Shown: piece by piece, positions 35,601 to 46,687 of the stretch
Position numbering within the stretch: the first letter of the stretch is position 1
Layout: each line of letters opens with the position of its first letter
Origin: Nemophila menziesii
Taxonomy: Eukaryota > Streptophyta > Magnoliopsida > Boraginales > Hydrophyllaceae
DNA length: 64,000 bases
Direction: 5' to 3'
NCBI GenBank assembly: GCA_029959085.1
Contig: JARWIR010000002.1
Coordinates: forward strand, 43,396,233 to 43,460,232
Notes under the pieces: generated by a model
The model's database searches: none
What the model saw: the letters and a program-made list of their open reading frames with translations, nothing else
What the model was told of the DNA's origin: nothing
Program-made: the position numbers and the translations under genes

Positions 35601-36780
35601 TGATTTCTTTGTTTATGTGATTGAATAATATAGTTATGAGACGTCATTTTAGGGGTAATTAATGCTTAGTAGAGAAATTTTCCCCATATACTGATGTTTT
35701 ACACTGTCTTGTTTGGTTTAGGTGTTTTGCTATTTTAAGATCTTTTGCGCGTAAATTGTATATTATTTGTGTAGCTTATATGTACTTGGAATTTATAACA
35801 CCTTGAAATGATTATAAGAAGTAAAGAAATCGAATAAACCCCTTAGTTATGGAAAAAAGTAAGATTCGATCACATTTAGAAAGTGAAAGTTTATGTCAAC
35901 AATATTTAAAAAGTTTATCGATCGAGGTGCCACGCAAGATTGAAAATGATTATGGAAGAGTCCTTGGATATCCAACTAGTATTTGAATTCAATAACACGT
36001 AGGATTTGATGATTTTCACTTCAGAGCTGAAACAAAAAACTTATGTTAATTGCCACTGCCGTGGTTTTGACTATAAATCGCTTTAGTTAAACATTTTTGG
36101 GTTGAATTAGGTTTACTAAAAGAAGCCCATGACCCATAAAACATTTTCTAGACCTATGTATACTTCTTATTAACCTTAGTAAGGAGTCCTTAGTCAGTTT
36201 TAAGAGAGAAAAATGCCTGGAGCAAAAGAGAAGAATAGCAGAAGGAGTTGGAAAGTTGTTCATGCCATTGCAACCATCCCCTTTATCATTTTTAAGCAAT
36301 TAGTATAGTATTCTTACTTTTTTTTGTCTTTTGAACATGAATATCATATTATTTGTTACTAGTTTTATTTATTTGAGTATGAACTAAATCTATTTAACTT
36401 GAGAATAACATATGGTATGAACCCTATAATTTTTTTATGCATTTATTGAATTTGGAAATTCCTTTAAATAGATTATCGTGATTAATTTGTATTTTACGTC
36501 TAACCTAGGTTTGTAGTCCTTGCTATGTGAAAGTATAAGGCTACACCTTTAGTTGTTTGGTTTGTCACCCTGATGGGGGTTCAATTAAAGAAAACCACAC
36601 ATAATTGTTTCTTGTGCGGTAGTGATCTTATGGACTTGCCCTACTAGATAGTCAATAGGTTTAGATATAAACACCGATCATTACGATGGGTTCCTTTACC
36701 TAAGTACCCGAGTAGTGTTGAAGTTGCCTCTTAAGCTACCCTGATGGGGGTTAGGAGGAATTTAATATACCAAATGTTTC
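35601..36780 (+). mobile_element. Athila-like LTR (family-2 type), plus strand
   Basis: Begins TGATTTC directly after the PPT. Features shared with the minus-strand family-2 solo LTR include the gacgtcattttaggggt segment, gcgcgtaaattgt, and two ccctgatgggggtt boxes (about 36570 and 36740) that parallel the ccgacaggggg boxes of 49666-51525. The right terminus is blurred, and gag-like sequence follows 180 bp later. An antisense frame at 36087-36299 is not supported. Confidence 0.6.
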
Positions 36781-36959
36781 TTTTATATCAAGGTCGACCC
36801 TGATATTTTGGAGGCCTTAAGCAAACTCACATAATGGGACTCTCGACATAAATAAAAATATTATTACTATTATCATGGTTTGAGATTTATATCTCTTAAA
36901 CTAAAACGTACAACATTACCACCAAACTAACAATACTATTGTATATAATTATTTAAATC

Positions 36960-38172
36960 CAGGATATATATATACACATACACATAATACATTTAGATTA
37001 TCGGGGGCCTTAAGCGAAGACGTCTTTCGCATACGCACATGGACGACCCTATTTTATATCACACAACTGTCCCTTAGACAATAAATGTAGAAACAGGGCT
37101 AGTGAGATTACTTGCTAGTTCTCTTGCTAAACTCTCAGATGTTTCTCATTTTTGTTTTATTTCTTGACTTCGATTAGATTCTTAGTTTATTAATCATTAA
37201 TTATTCAATTTCTTAAAAAATAAAACAAATATTTTAGTGTCTTTGCGTATTATTTTATCAACTTTCTCTAGTATACTTAGTAAGAACACTGTTCACAAAC
37301 TCACTTTCGTATTCACTGAGATCGATATCTAGTTTACTTACTTATTACTTGAAAACAATCATTTCACTTACGGAGAGTTTATCATAGCCGTCTTAGGTGT
37401 ATGTGCTTTATTATAATTTATTTTCACCCCTTTGTCCCTACCATGAAGCTCCAGTGAAGATTATGAAAAAAAATGATTTCATTAAAAGAAAAATCAATTC
37501 ATGCAACAACAAATTGTTACAAGTTGATACGACCCTTCAACAAAATCAATAAGGTCAACCTCTGCAATTGACCCAAAGTAAGAATAATGATACCAAGTTA
37601 ATGTTGGTGAAAAGGTTGGTTACTAATTGTGTAAAGCTACTGGTCTCGGAGGTAGGAAGCTAGTGGAATCATCACCGGTTGTTTAGTGAGGTAACAATTC
37701 TAATAGAAAAAGATGAATCTTGATGAGGTAATAATTGAATATTGGGTTGAAGAAGTGGTAACAAAACAAAAGGAAGTAGTTGAAGCATCAAAGATGCAAG
37801 AGAAACTGAGAGTGTACCGCCACAAAAAATTCATCCACTACCCTCGTTCACATCAAGAGTAGCCAAGAAGAATAATGACTCCATGTTTCATGAAGTTCAT
37901 TGAAATTTTGAGCCAATTAAAAATCAATATCCCATTACTCAAAATCATGAAGAGGGCGCCAAAGTATTTGATATTTTTTAATGAGACACTCTACAAAAGA
38001 CAAAGGTTTGCCGAAAAATGAAATTATGGCGTTAACTGAAGAGGTATCGACACAAGTACATCAAAAATTGCCACCAAAACTCAACGCTTAAGGAGCTTTC
38101 CACTTACCTATCAAAATTGGTTGTATATTTCAAGAAAAAGCAACGTGTGATTTCTGCACGATTATAATCACT
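36960..38172 (+). pseudogene. gag: Athila-like gag C-terminus remnant, plus strand
   Basis: Parallel to 22790-24013 with many indels. The gag-to-protease text survives in pieces: the KFIEILSQLKINIPLLKI-like stretch near 37890, KRAPKYLIF, and NEIMALTEEVSTQV near 38020-38060. The match ends at tgtgatttctgcacgatta (38148-38166), the protease active-site region, where minus-strand Athila DNA starts abruptly. Frameshifted and inactive. Confidence 0.65.
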
Positions 38173-38767
38173 ATGTATCTAGGAATCACGAGGTCTTTAC
38201 GGTTTTAATATACGCTTACGGACGGTATGGTATGTATATTTGGTAAATTTGAAGTGAGTGTTTGTCTCTCTCCTCACTTACCATTAACAAACTATCCAAG
38301 AGCTTAAGTTTACACTTGAATATATTCTCACTTAACCCATTTGACGCACTAATTTAGCGTCCCTAGATTTAACCCAATAAGCACTAAAGATGATTACATA
38401 AGAAATTTCCTCTTTGCCGGTCAAAATATATGTATTCTTCTCATATGATTTCTTTTTCTTTTGTGTAGCTATGACTCTCTTTTTGATGTTGAGATATCAT
38501 GCTATTTTTCCATAAAATTTTTCTTTTCATATCTTTTTTTATTTACTCTTACCCCGACAAAGGGTTACAATATAATCACTATGAATCATCATCAACATGT
38601 AAAATGTAGCACAGTTAATAAGCTCAAAAATCCCAACCCAATGATATTTCCCATAATAGTGGACCCACCACCCCAAACTCAAGCTCAAGACAAGAAGTCT
38701 CAGGACCGTGATTCAAGTGCGAGTCATATGGAAATGCCTAATAAACTAAAGGGATATTGGGTTATAA
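38173..38767 (-). mobile_element. 3' non-coding fragment of outer Athila element X
   Basis: Runs parallel to 40660-41240 of the family-1 element: the gacggtatggtatgtat start, tgccggtc, atgactctctttttgatgtt and gattcaagtgcgagtcata. It continues after the inserted element at 46688. It is truncated at 38173, short of its PPT, so X has no 3' LTR here. An open plus-strand frame of 158 codons (38461-38937) crosses into the LTR and is not a gene. Confidence 0.68.
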
Positions 38768-38772
38768 TTTGG

Positions 38773-40291
38773 TGGTGTTGCCTAAGGTGTGATAAAATAA
38801 TGTATAAAATAAGTGCAAATAAATACCCTAGGTTGAGCACGGTTTTGCAAATTCAAGTTTTAATGATAAGAAGATTTGTTCCTCAGAGACTACGAAAGTT
38901 AGGAAGAACTTATGCAAATTATCAAGTGCAGATATGAGAGCTAGAATAGATAATACGCAAGAGTAAAGAAGAGAAAGATAGATCTTTATTGGTTTTTCAA
39001 TAAGAAACCTAGACTACTAAATTAAAAGACAGAGAATAAATAAAAGAAAAGAAGATAGTATGACAGTTTAGCCTGAGTAATTAGCAAGTAATCCCCACTA
39101 GTTTTGCCGTTCTAAACATGTAAGGGTGAATCATGTAGTATTTTAATGTTCGGTTTCAATTGCGCTAGGTAGATAATTTTAGGGTTTACCTGTGTCAATA
39201 AGAACCTAAGTAATCTTTTCCAGCAATTAATTAAATAGCAATACGCTAAACCATAGTGACAATCTAGTTAGGTTGATTTGTCAGGTCTAAACCTTGTTCT
39301 AGACGCTATGTGTTGTTCCCATAATTAAATATACCTTAGATAATGACTTATCTAAATACTAAGAAGGTAACCTTATACGTTTGCAATCCGCAAAGACAAC
39401 AGATTATAAATCAAACACATAAACAGAGAATAAAAACAATAATTCAATTTAAATATAGAATTCTCAAATTAGATAGATGTCAGTCAAAACTAGGGTACAT
39501 ACATATATGCTAAAAATCAAGCTAAATATAATTTAGTTCATACTAAGAAAAGAAAAGAAAAGAATTACAGATTTGAAGGTTGAAGAAGACATAATGTGGT
39601 GTTCTGCTCGTTCCAAACTTCTCTTCTTGTGTTGTAAGCTTCTTCATGGCTTAAGGATTAGCCAAGGATCCCTTAGGATCTGCCAAGGATGATGTTCAAA
39701 TGATAAGAGACTGTATTATAGTGTATAGGAAAACCTAATTTGTTTTCTCGAAGGAGAAGGTAAGTGTTGGACTCCTAGCCCAACTCAAATTCGTAACCCT
39801 AAAATATGGAATCAGTCCCGTTTTTGTTTTGGTCCTAACAGCTTCAATTCGTATCTGTTTGATGCATATGAGTAGTCAAAATTCATCGTCTCCGAAAGAT
39901 CGTTAACTTTTCTCTTGACCGTTCTTCCAAATTCCTCACCGATTTTGAGATATGAGCTGATTTGTGGTCGTAGGTGGTGAAATTCAGATTTATGGCAACT
40001 TTTCCTTTTCCATATTTTTAGCTTTTGTTTCCTTATCTTCAATGTCCATGTTTATCCTCTTTCCTTTAGCTCTTGGAACCAACTTGGACTCTAATTAATT
40101 ACCATATATTTTAAAGCTACACACTAAATAAAAAATTAAACCCAATATGCTCTAAAAATAATAAATAATTAATTCAAGACACAAAATAGGATAGTGTACT
40201 AAATCATGAGAAAATCGACATATACTCTAATAAATACACCTAAAATGATGTCTCCAACTACTAATAAATCATCACAAATGGGGAGACATCA
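38773..40291 (-). repeat. Family-1 3' LTR (LTR A)
   Basis: TG...CA termini: tggtgttgcc at the left and gggagacatca at the right. 1519 bp. It aligns end to end with LTR B (45148-46682) and, with more differences, with LTRs C and D. Phrases shared by all four are gtaatccccactagttttgccg and ttaggatcctt-type runs. Antisense and sense short frames within it (for example 39812-40042) are not genes. Confidence 0.9.
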
Positions 40292-40309
40292 AGACCCCAA
40301 CTCAAAGTT
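40292..40309 (-). promoter_or_regulatory. Polypurine tract of family-1 element
   Basis: On the minus strand this reads aactttgagttggggtct, abutting the TG of the 3' LTR. It is the expected plus-strand primer for reverse transcription. The same tract is at 53666-53684 (with one change) and, in plus orientation, at 10363-10379 and 35584-35600. Confidence 0.75.
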
Positions 40310-40858
40310 GTATGTAGGATAGTCAAATAAACAAGAAGAAGAAGTAGGAGGAGAATAAGAATAGAACACAATGAATGATCCTAGAGCATAGTATATAAAA
40401 AGTCTCATGTAATAATGCTCAATAAATAATCCACAAGTATGCTTAATATACACATAATCATCAATCCATAACTTCAAGTCAAGATTAATTTCTCTATTCT
40501 AGAAGGAGAGGTCTCAACTCAGTTCGTGCTACTGGCTATAGGTTGTTCATAGGTCCTAATATAACATCTAATGGTCCACTTACCTACTACCTAATATCTC
40601 AATTGTTTCTCCACCAAGCAGTTAGAAATCCTAAGGTATTTGGTTATAACGGGGCTTAGGGACGGTGTGGTATATTTGGATAATGAAAAGTGAGATTTTG
40701 GCTCTCTCCTCATATTCCATCAACGAAACGCCCTAGAGCTTGAATTTTCACTCAAATATGTTCTCAGTCAACCCAATTTTTGATGTTTTGATTTGCATCC
40801 CCAATAATCCCAATTAAAACCTTTTCATGATAATATACAAATTCCACTTTGCCGGTCC

Positions 40859-40906
<48 letters not shown>

Positions 40907-42869
40907 TTTTCATATCAAATTTTTTCTTTTGTATAGTTATGACTCTCTTTTTGATGTTCGAGATATCACGCTATTTTTTTCATTTACATTTTTTCTTTTC
41001 AAATCTAGCTCGTAGCTTCTTTTTCATTCACTATTACCCCGGCAAAGGGTTACAATATTAACTTTTTCATCATCAATAAAATCACGATTACAATTCCCAA
41101 AACCCAATGTTCCCTAGTGATGAAACCCACCATCCCAAACTCAAGCTCTAAAAACGACTTGTTTCAGGTTTTGCGATTCGAGTGCGGGTCATATAGATAA
41201 GTCCTACAAACTAAGGGTATGGATTATAATGTGGTTAAGTAAAAGGCTTTAGAAAGGCTCAGAGGGTCTAAGATGGATAAATAATAACAGTAATCAAATA
41301 AAAGGGTGAGAAGGTATAAAGGCTTCAAGTGGCTTCAATATGAAAGAACTGCCTTATTCATTTTTCTAACTACCGGATTTTGTTACTTTTTCACTACTAG
41401 TTCATAGATAAGCGGGTTTTCAACTAATTTCAAACCTCACATGCTACACACAAAATAACTCTCCCTAAGTTTCAACGTAACTTCTTAGCATTGCTTATTA
41501 ACTTTTCTATCTTTTATTTCCTGTTTTCATACATGCATACTAAACATATTTATGACATCTTTCAAAAACATTCTACTTACTATCATTAACTTAATTAAAT
41601 CATGCTCACATAGGTACATTCAACATATTATATGTCTAATTCAACCTAAAAAAATTTAAATTTTATGTAAAACCAAAAAGGGAAGATGAGGACAACGAAT
41701 CCCCACCCCCAACTCAAAAGTGAGCCGTGTCCCCACGACTCGAAAAAGACTCAAGAAATAAAATTTAAAATTAGCACACATATTGCACATAAAGAAATGG
41801 TAAGGAAGAAAGAAAACAATCTCTTCGAGGTTATTACCTCGCCTTATCGACCAAGTGTTTCTCCTTCACCCAACTTCTTATTCACTTTCCGATCAAGTCA
41901 CATGACCATATTAGGATATTGCATTAAATAACGACATGGGAGAGACAGAAAAACGCATCACCTCCTCATAGATCAACTGTGCCACATCCTCTTCTTCTTC
42001 TCACAAAATATAATTCACAAAGATAGCTTTTTAGAACGCCTTACCATGAACGTAGACCAACCCAATCTTTCTTAAATCTCCAAGAAACGTTTTGTATTCT
42101 CCTTTATCAGTTTCTTCTTCAAATACTTTCTCATAAGCAAAATTTAGTTCCTTTAATTGTTTCTTCGGAGAAGCTATCATGAACATTTAAGCTTTCTCTT
42201 TTTCTTCGGGTGTAGGGTCTTCGATCTGTAGAGGTTGTGTTGTCTTCTTCGCTAAAGTTGGAACCCTTTTGCCCATTGAATCAAACACAGCATGCGACCT
42301 CTCTTCTCGTGACCTGTTTTACCCTTTGAATTGGAACTAGAACTTTTCTTACTCAATTCCTTCTCATTAAAATCCAATACCTTGATTTTCTTCATCTCCC
42401 TTACAATAGATAATGTTTATGGTCTCTTAATCATCTCAATTGACCCCCAACTCGAAGCTTTAATCACTCTTGAAATTTAAAACTCTTGATTATTGGTTGT
42501 ACAAGCTTTATTTTTGTTAGGAAAGGTGATTTAATGATGATTCTCTATATGGGTAAGATGGATTTTTCATGGATTGGTATGGATCTAAGAAATTGGTTGA
42601 TGAATTTCTGAAATTTATGCTTTTGATTCTTGGATTCAATGTGTTTTGGTGAGATTTGTGTGGTTGAATCTTCCTTGTAATGATGTGGTGAAGGTATTAG
42701 ATGTGTTTTTATGGTGATTAGGTAGTGTTTTGATGTTTAGGGAAGGTTTTATGAAGCTTTAATGGACTTTGGAGAGGTTTGGGGAAGAAGGAGAAGCTTA
42801 AGCATTGTAAAATTCGTAATAGACCAACCTCTTCTTCCTTATAACCTGAAAAACGCGGCAATTTTCTTT
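40310..42869 (-). other. Family-1 3' non-coding region
   Basis: No open gene. A decayed version of the 108-codon frame found at 55208-55534 is visible around 42160-42440 (phrases matching KKSKGLGSS and KELSKKSSSNSKGKTG on the minus strand), broken by stops. The rest is AT-rich with homologs at 34380-35600, 38173-38767, 46688-47880 and 53685-55200. Confidence 0.7.
40861..40904. repeat. (AT)22 microsatellite
   Basis: 44 bp of pure AT dinucleotide in the family-1 tail. The matching site in the second copy (about 53990) has only tatatatttt, so the tract expanded in this copy. Confidence 0.95.
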
Positions 42870-43125
42870 CTCCAGAGGGGTCGGGCGGTATACCGGACGT
42901 AGAGCTATTATTCTTCCAGACTCATGCTTCGTCAAAATACCCGAGTTATAAACACGTGGGCACGGGTTTTTGTTCTGGCCGGTATACCGGAGGTATGGCC
43001 CGTTATACCGGAGCTGTCCTTCTTCGAATTTTACCTTTCTGCCTTGAACACGTGACACATACTCGAGGCCTCGGGTTTCTGATCTGCGGTATACCGCCGG
43101 TAAGGCCTAGTATACCGATGGTAGG
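42870..43125. repeat. GGTATACC palindrome array, family-1 element
   Basis: Three degenerate units of about 105 bp each end in a pair of near-palindromes. The cores are cggtataccgg (42889), ccggtataccgg with gttataccgg 17 bp later (42980 and 43003), and cggtataccgccgg with gtataccgatgg (43088 and 43111). Each is preceded by a phrase like cgtgggcacgggttttt. Frames on both strands here (for example 42798-43058 and 42956-43177) arise from the repeat and are not supported as genes. Confidence 0.78.
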
Positions 43126-43329
43126 TCACTATACTCTCATAAAATCCGTTTTTTTCTCCCCGACTCAATTTCTTTAAATTCCTGAACATCAAAAACACTA
43201 ATACCTTTCTCAAATATGAAATATCAACTAAAAATAACTAAACGAAACATGAATTGAAAACCTAAAAACATAAAACTTGTGGGTTGTCTCCCGTATAGCA
43301 CTTCTATTTAACGTCTTTCAAAGTTAGAC

Positions 43330-45023
43330 GTGTTACCTCGTTCATGGTTTGCGAAATTTAAACCCCTTGCCTTTAAATCCTATGAACTTTTCATATCTAT
43401 TCTTTGTAGCAATGAATGGTTTCATCCATAAGTTCTAGGGTGTTCGCACGTCTTGTGGTAACTTTATTTCGTTTGTAGCATTACACTCCTATGGCAATCC
43501 ATTCGTCTCTCGTTTGTTAGAAAGAATGTACTTCATGAACTTACGATATTTTGTTATTCTTGTGAGAGCTTCTACAAATGGGATTTTGATCTTTAACTCG
43601 TTCACCATGTCAAGGAACTTCTTGAATTCTTTTTCATTGTTCTGATTTCTGACACGTGACGGGAATGGTGGAGGAGTACGTGTGTTGGTTACCACTTGGC
43701 TCTCTTTCTTTTCTGGTGTCTTCTCTGGGACACTCATTTGTTCAATTAACTCTTCAACCTTGTCTTTAATTGTTTCTTCAACCACTTTCTCGGGAATAGA
43801 GTTTGGTTCTGGTTCTCATCTAGGAGGAGGTAATTGTTTTCCACTTATAATTGAACTGCATGACAAGCATGATCTTTGAGAGTAATAGTATCACTTGGGA
43901 GTTTCCATTTCGGCCTATTTTGCATTGCAGTCACCATTTGTGATATAGTATGCTCGAGATTCTTGATTACCTTGGACTGGGTTTGGATTCTTTGTTGGCT
44001 CATCTTCATTTTTTCTTCAACTCGGTGCTTCTTGATAGATAAGTTGAGGTGGATAGTAATATTGAGGTCGAGGTTGATAATAAGTCTCTTGATTTCCGAA
44101 CTAATTTTGATTTTGTGGGGGCTGATAATTAGCGTAACTTCCTTGAGGATGATAATAAACATTAGAATAATGGTTTCTTCGATGAGATACGAAGGAAATT
44201 GGGGCTATATTATTCATGAAATTCTCCCACGAATGGTTTCGTGCTCCACAACCTGGACATAAAGGTAAAGTAGGTACTAGATTCACCTGAGCTATTGTTC
44301 GCGCTTGTTCTCTTAATTACGCAAGTTGTTGGTTTAACTCTTTGAGCCTTAGAGATTCTACGGCCTCTTCTCGTTTTTCTGATTCGATCGGCCAACTTCT
44401 CTCGGTTTCAAGAACTTTCTCCATAATATTTTCAGCTTCTTCAGGATCTAATAGTACGAAACCTTTATCTCATAACATATCTTCTCTTCTTCTGGACTCG
44501 TTATTGAGTCCTCCATAGAACATGGTTAATGAATATTCTGGCGATGATACATGGAATGGACATCTCGCCTTCATCTCGTTAAAACGTAACCATGCTTCAC
44601 CCAAACTTTCTCCGTCTTCTTGCATAAATTGTTCGAGCTCCAACATATCTTTTAATCTTTTACTAACCGGATAAAATCGGTCTAGGAATTGGGATTGAAG
44701 CTTGTCCCAACCTGGAATAACGTGAGGGCGTTGGGTATCGTACCAATCGCTTGCACTTCCGGTCAAAAAGAATTGGAAATAATGTAATACATCTGCTCCT
44801 TTGTAACACCTCTAGTAATATAAGCGTCACAGATCTGCATAAATTTCTGAACATACCGGACCGGATCTTGTTGTGCAGCACCGCTAAATTGTCCATGACT
44901 CGCAAATTGCGCTATCATGCCTCATTCTGGTCTAAAATTGGCGGCTTGGATTTCTGGAGTGCGGACTCCGCATGATTGCACTCTGAATGTGATGGGAAGA
45001 TCAAGTCTCCTTGGGCTCGCCAT
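43330..45023 (-). pseudogene. gag: Family-1 gag polyprotein, decayed
   Basis: Starts at ATG 45023 (MASPRRLDLP) just 100 bp from the PBS. In order: QFASHGQFSGAAQQDPVRY and VQKFMQICDAYITRGVTKEQM, then the Retrotrans_gag core (frame from 44766: SDWYDTQRPHVIPGWDKLQ, QFLDRFYPVSKRLKDML, ESLGEAWLRFNEMKARCP). Next comes a knuckle CPGCGARNHSWENF at about 44255, in which the final Cys is Phe. A Q-rich linker follows, then the C-terminal frame 43785-43489 (FKKFLDMVNELKIKIPFVE, NGLPEECNATNEI). At KLPQD the Athila protease should follow, but the frame enters an unrelated tail. Damage: stops, a frameshift near 44768 and a deletion in the linker around 44030. It would package element RNA; dead in this copy. 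Confidence 0.82.
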
Positions 45024-45123
45024 CTGTAAAAAACCTGTAAAAACAAAAACTAAAAAGAAAAGCGTAAAATAGAACTAACTAAAATAAAAGCACTAGATAT
45101 ATGCACAAGGACTAACGATATAG

Positions 45124-45141
45124 TCCCCGACAGCGGCACCA
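45124..45141 (-). promoter_or_regulatory. Primer binding site, tRNA-Asp-like, family 1
   Basis: Minus-strand TGGTGCCGCTGTCGGGGA, six bases inside LTR B. The 3' end of plant tRNA-Asp(GTC) would pair with TGGCGCCGTTGCCGGGGA, so this site has about three mismatches. Athila-type elements commonly use this primer. Confidence 0.78.
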
Positions 45142-45147
45142 AAATCT

Positions 45148-46682
45148 TGGTGTCGCCTAAGGTGTGATAAAATAATGTATAAAATAAGTGCAAATAAACA
45201 CCCTAGGCTGAGCATAGTTCTGCAAGTATTACAGTACGTATGCAAGTTTTAATGATAAGAAGATTCGTTCCTCAGAGACTACGAAAGTTAGGAAGAACTT
45301 ATGCAAATTATCAAGTGCAGATATGAGAGCTAGAACTAGATAATACGCAAGAGTAAAGAAGAGAAAGATAGATTTTTATTGGTTTTTAAATAAGAAAACT
45401 AAACTACGAAATTAAAAGACAGAAAATAAATAAAAGAAAAGAAGATAGTATGATAGTTTAGCCTGAGTAATTAGCAAGTAATCCCCACTAGTTTTGCCGT
45501 TCTAAACATGTAAGTGTGAATCTTGTAGTATTTTAATGTTCGGTTTCAATTGCGCTAGGTAGATAATTTTAGGGTTTACCTGTGTCAATAAGAACCTAAG
45601 TAATCTTTTCCTGCAATGAATTAAATAGCAATACACTAAACCATAGTGACAATCTAGTTAGGTTGATTTGTCAGGTCTAAACCTTGTTCTAGACGCTATG
45701 TGTTGTTCCCATAATTAAATATGTCTTAGCTAATGACTTATCTAACTACTATGTAGGTAATCATATACGGTTGCAATCCGCAAAGACAACAGATTATAAA
45801 TCAAACACATAAACAGAGAATAAAAACCATAATTCAATTTGAAACATAGAATTCCCAAATTAAATAGATGTCAATAAAAACTAGGGTTCATACATATATG
45901 CTAAAACTCAAGGTAAATATAATTTAGTTCATACTAAGAAAGAAAAGAAAAGAATTACAAATTTGAAGGTTGAAGAAGACATAATGTGGTGTTCTGCTCC
46001 TTCCAGACTTCTCTTCTTGTGTTGTAAGCTTCTTCCTAGCTTAAAGTTTATCCAAGGATCCCTTAGGATCTGCCAAGGATGATTTTCTAATGATAAGAGG
46101 CTATATTAATAGTGTATACGAAAACCTAATTCGTTTTCTTGAAGGAGAAGGTAAGTGTTGGACTCCTAGCCCAACTCAAATTCGTAACCTTAAAATATGG
46201 AATCAGTCTCGTTTTGTTTTGGTCCTAACAGCTTCAATTCTTATCCGTTTAATGTGTATGAGTAGTCTTAATTCATCGTCTCATAGAGATATTTAACTTT
46301 CTTCTTGACCGTTCTTTTAAATTCCTCACCGATATTGAGATATGAGTTGATTTGTGGGCGTGGGTGGTGAAATTCAGATTTATGGCAGCTTTTCCTTTTC
46401 CATATTTTTAGCTTTTGTTTCCTTATCTTCAGTTTCCATGTTTGTCCTCTTTCCTTCATCTCTTGGAACCAACTTTGACTCTAATTAATTACCATATATC
46501 TTTAAAGCTACACACTAAATAAAAAATTAAACCCAATATGCTCTAAAAATAATAAATAATTAATTCAAAACACAAAATAGGAAAGTGTACTAAATCATGA
46601 GATAATCGACCTATACTCTAATAAATACACCTAAAATGATGTCTCCGACTACTAATAAATCGTCACAAATGGGGAGACATCA
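45148..46682 (-). repeat. Family-1 5' LTR (LTR B)
   Basis: TG...CA termini (tggtgtcgcc to gggagacatca), 1535 bp. It pairs with LTR A, from which it differs by scattered substitutions and a few small indels. The promoter of the element would be within it. Plus-strand frames inside (46090-46296) are chance. Confidence 0.9.
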
Positions 46683-46687
46683 TGTGG

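Larger units (their letters stand above)
38773..46682 (-). mobile_element. Complete family-1 Athila-like element, gag only (non-autonomous)
   Basis: Both LTRs (38773-40291 and 45148-46682), a PPT inside the left LTR and a PBS inside the right LTR define a 7.9-kb element on the minus strand. The 5-bp flanks are tttgg (38768-38772) and tgtgg (46683-46687), a target duplication with one mismatch. It sits in the 3' tail of element X. The interior has a gag gene but no RT, RNase H or integrase; gag runs straight into a non-coding tail with palindromes. The partly deleted copy at 52224-57345 has the same layout, so the pol loss belongs to the family. Pol would have to come in trans from a relative such as X. 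Confidence 0.88.

Noticed and set aside
38461..38937. Plus-strand open frame of 158 codons
   Set aside because: It crosses from the 3' tail of X into LTR A, so it is interrupted by a transposon boundary, and it is antisense to both. No motif.
42956..43177. RYTGGMARYTGA-like peptides on both strands of the palindrome array
   Set aside because: Frames on both strands and in several phases arise from symmetric DNA repeats; no coding evidence.
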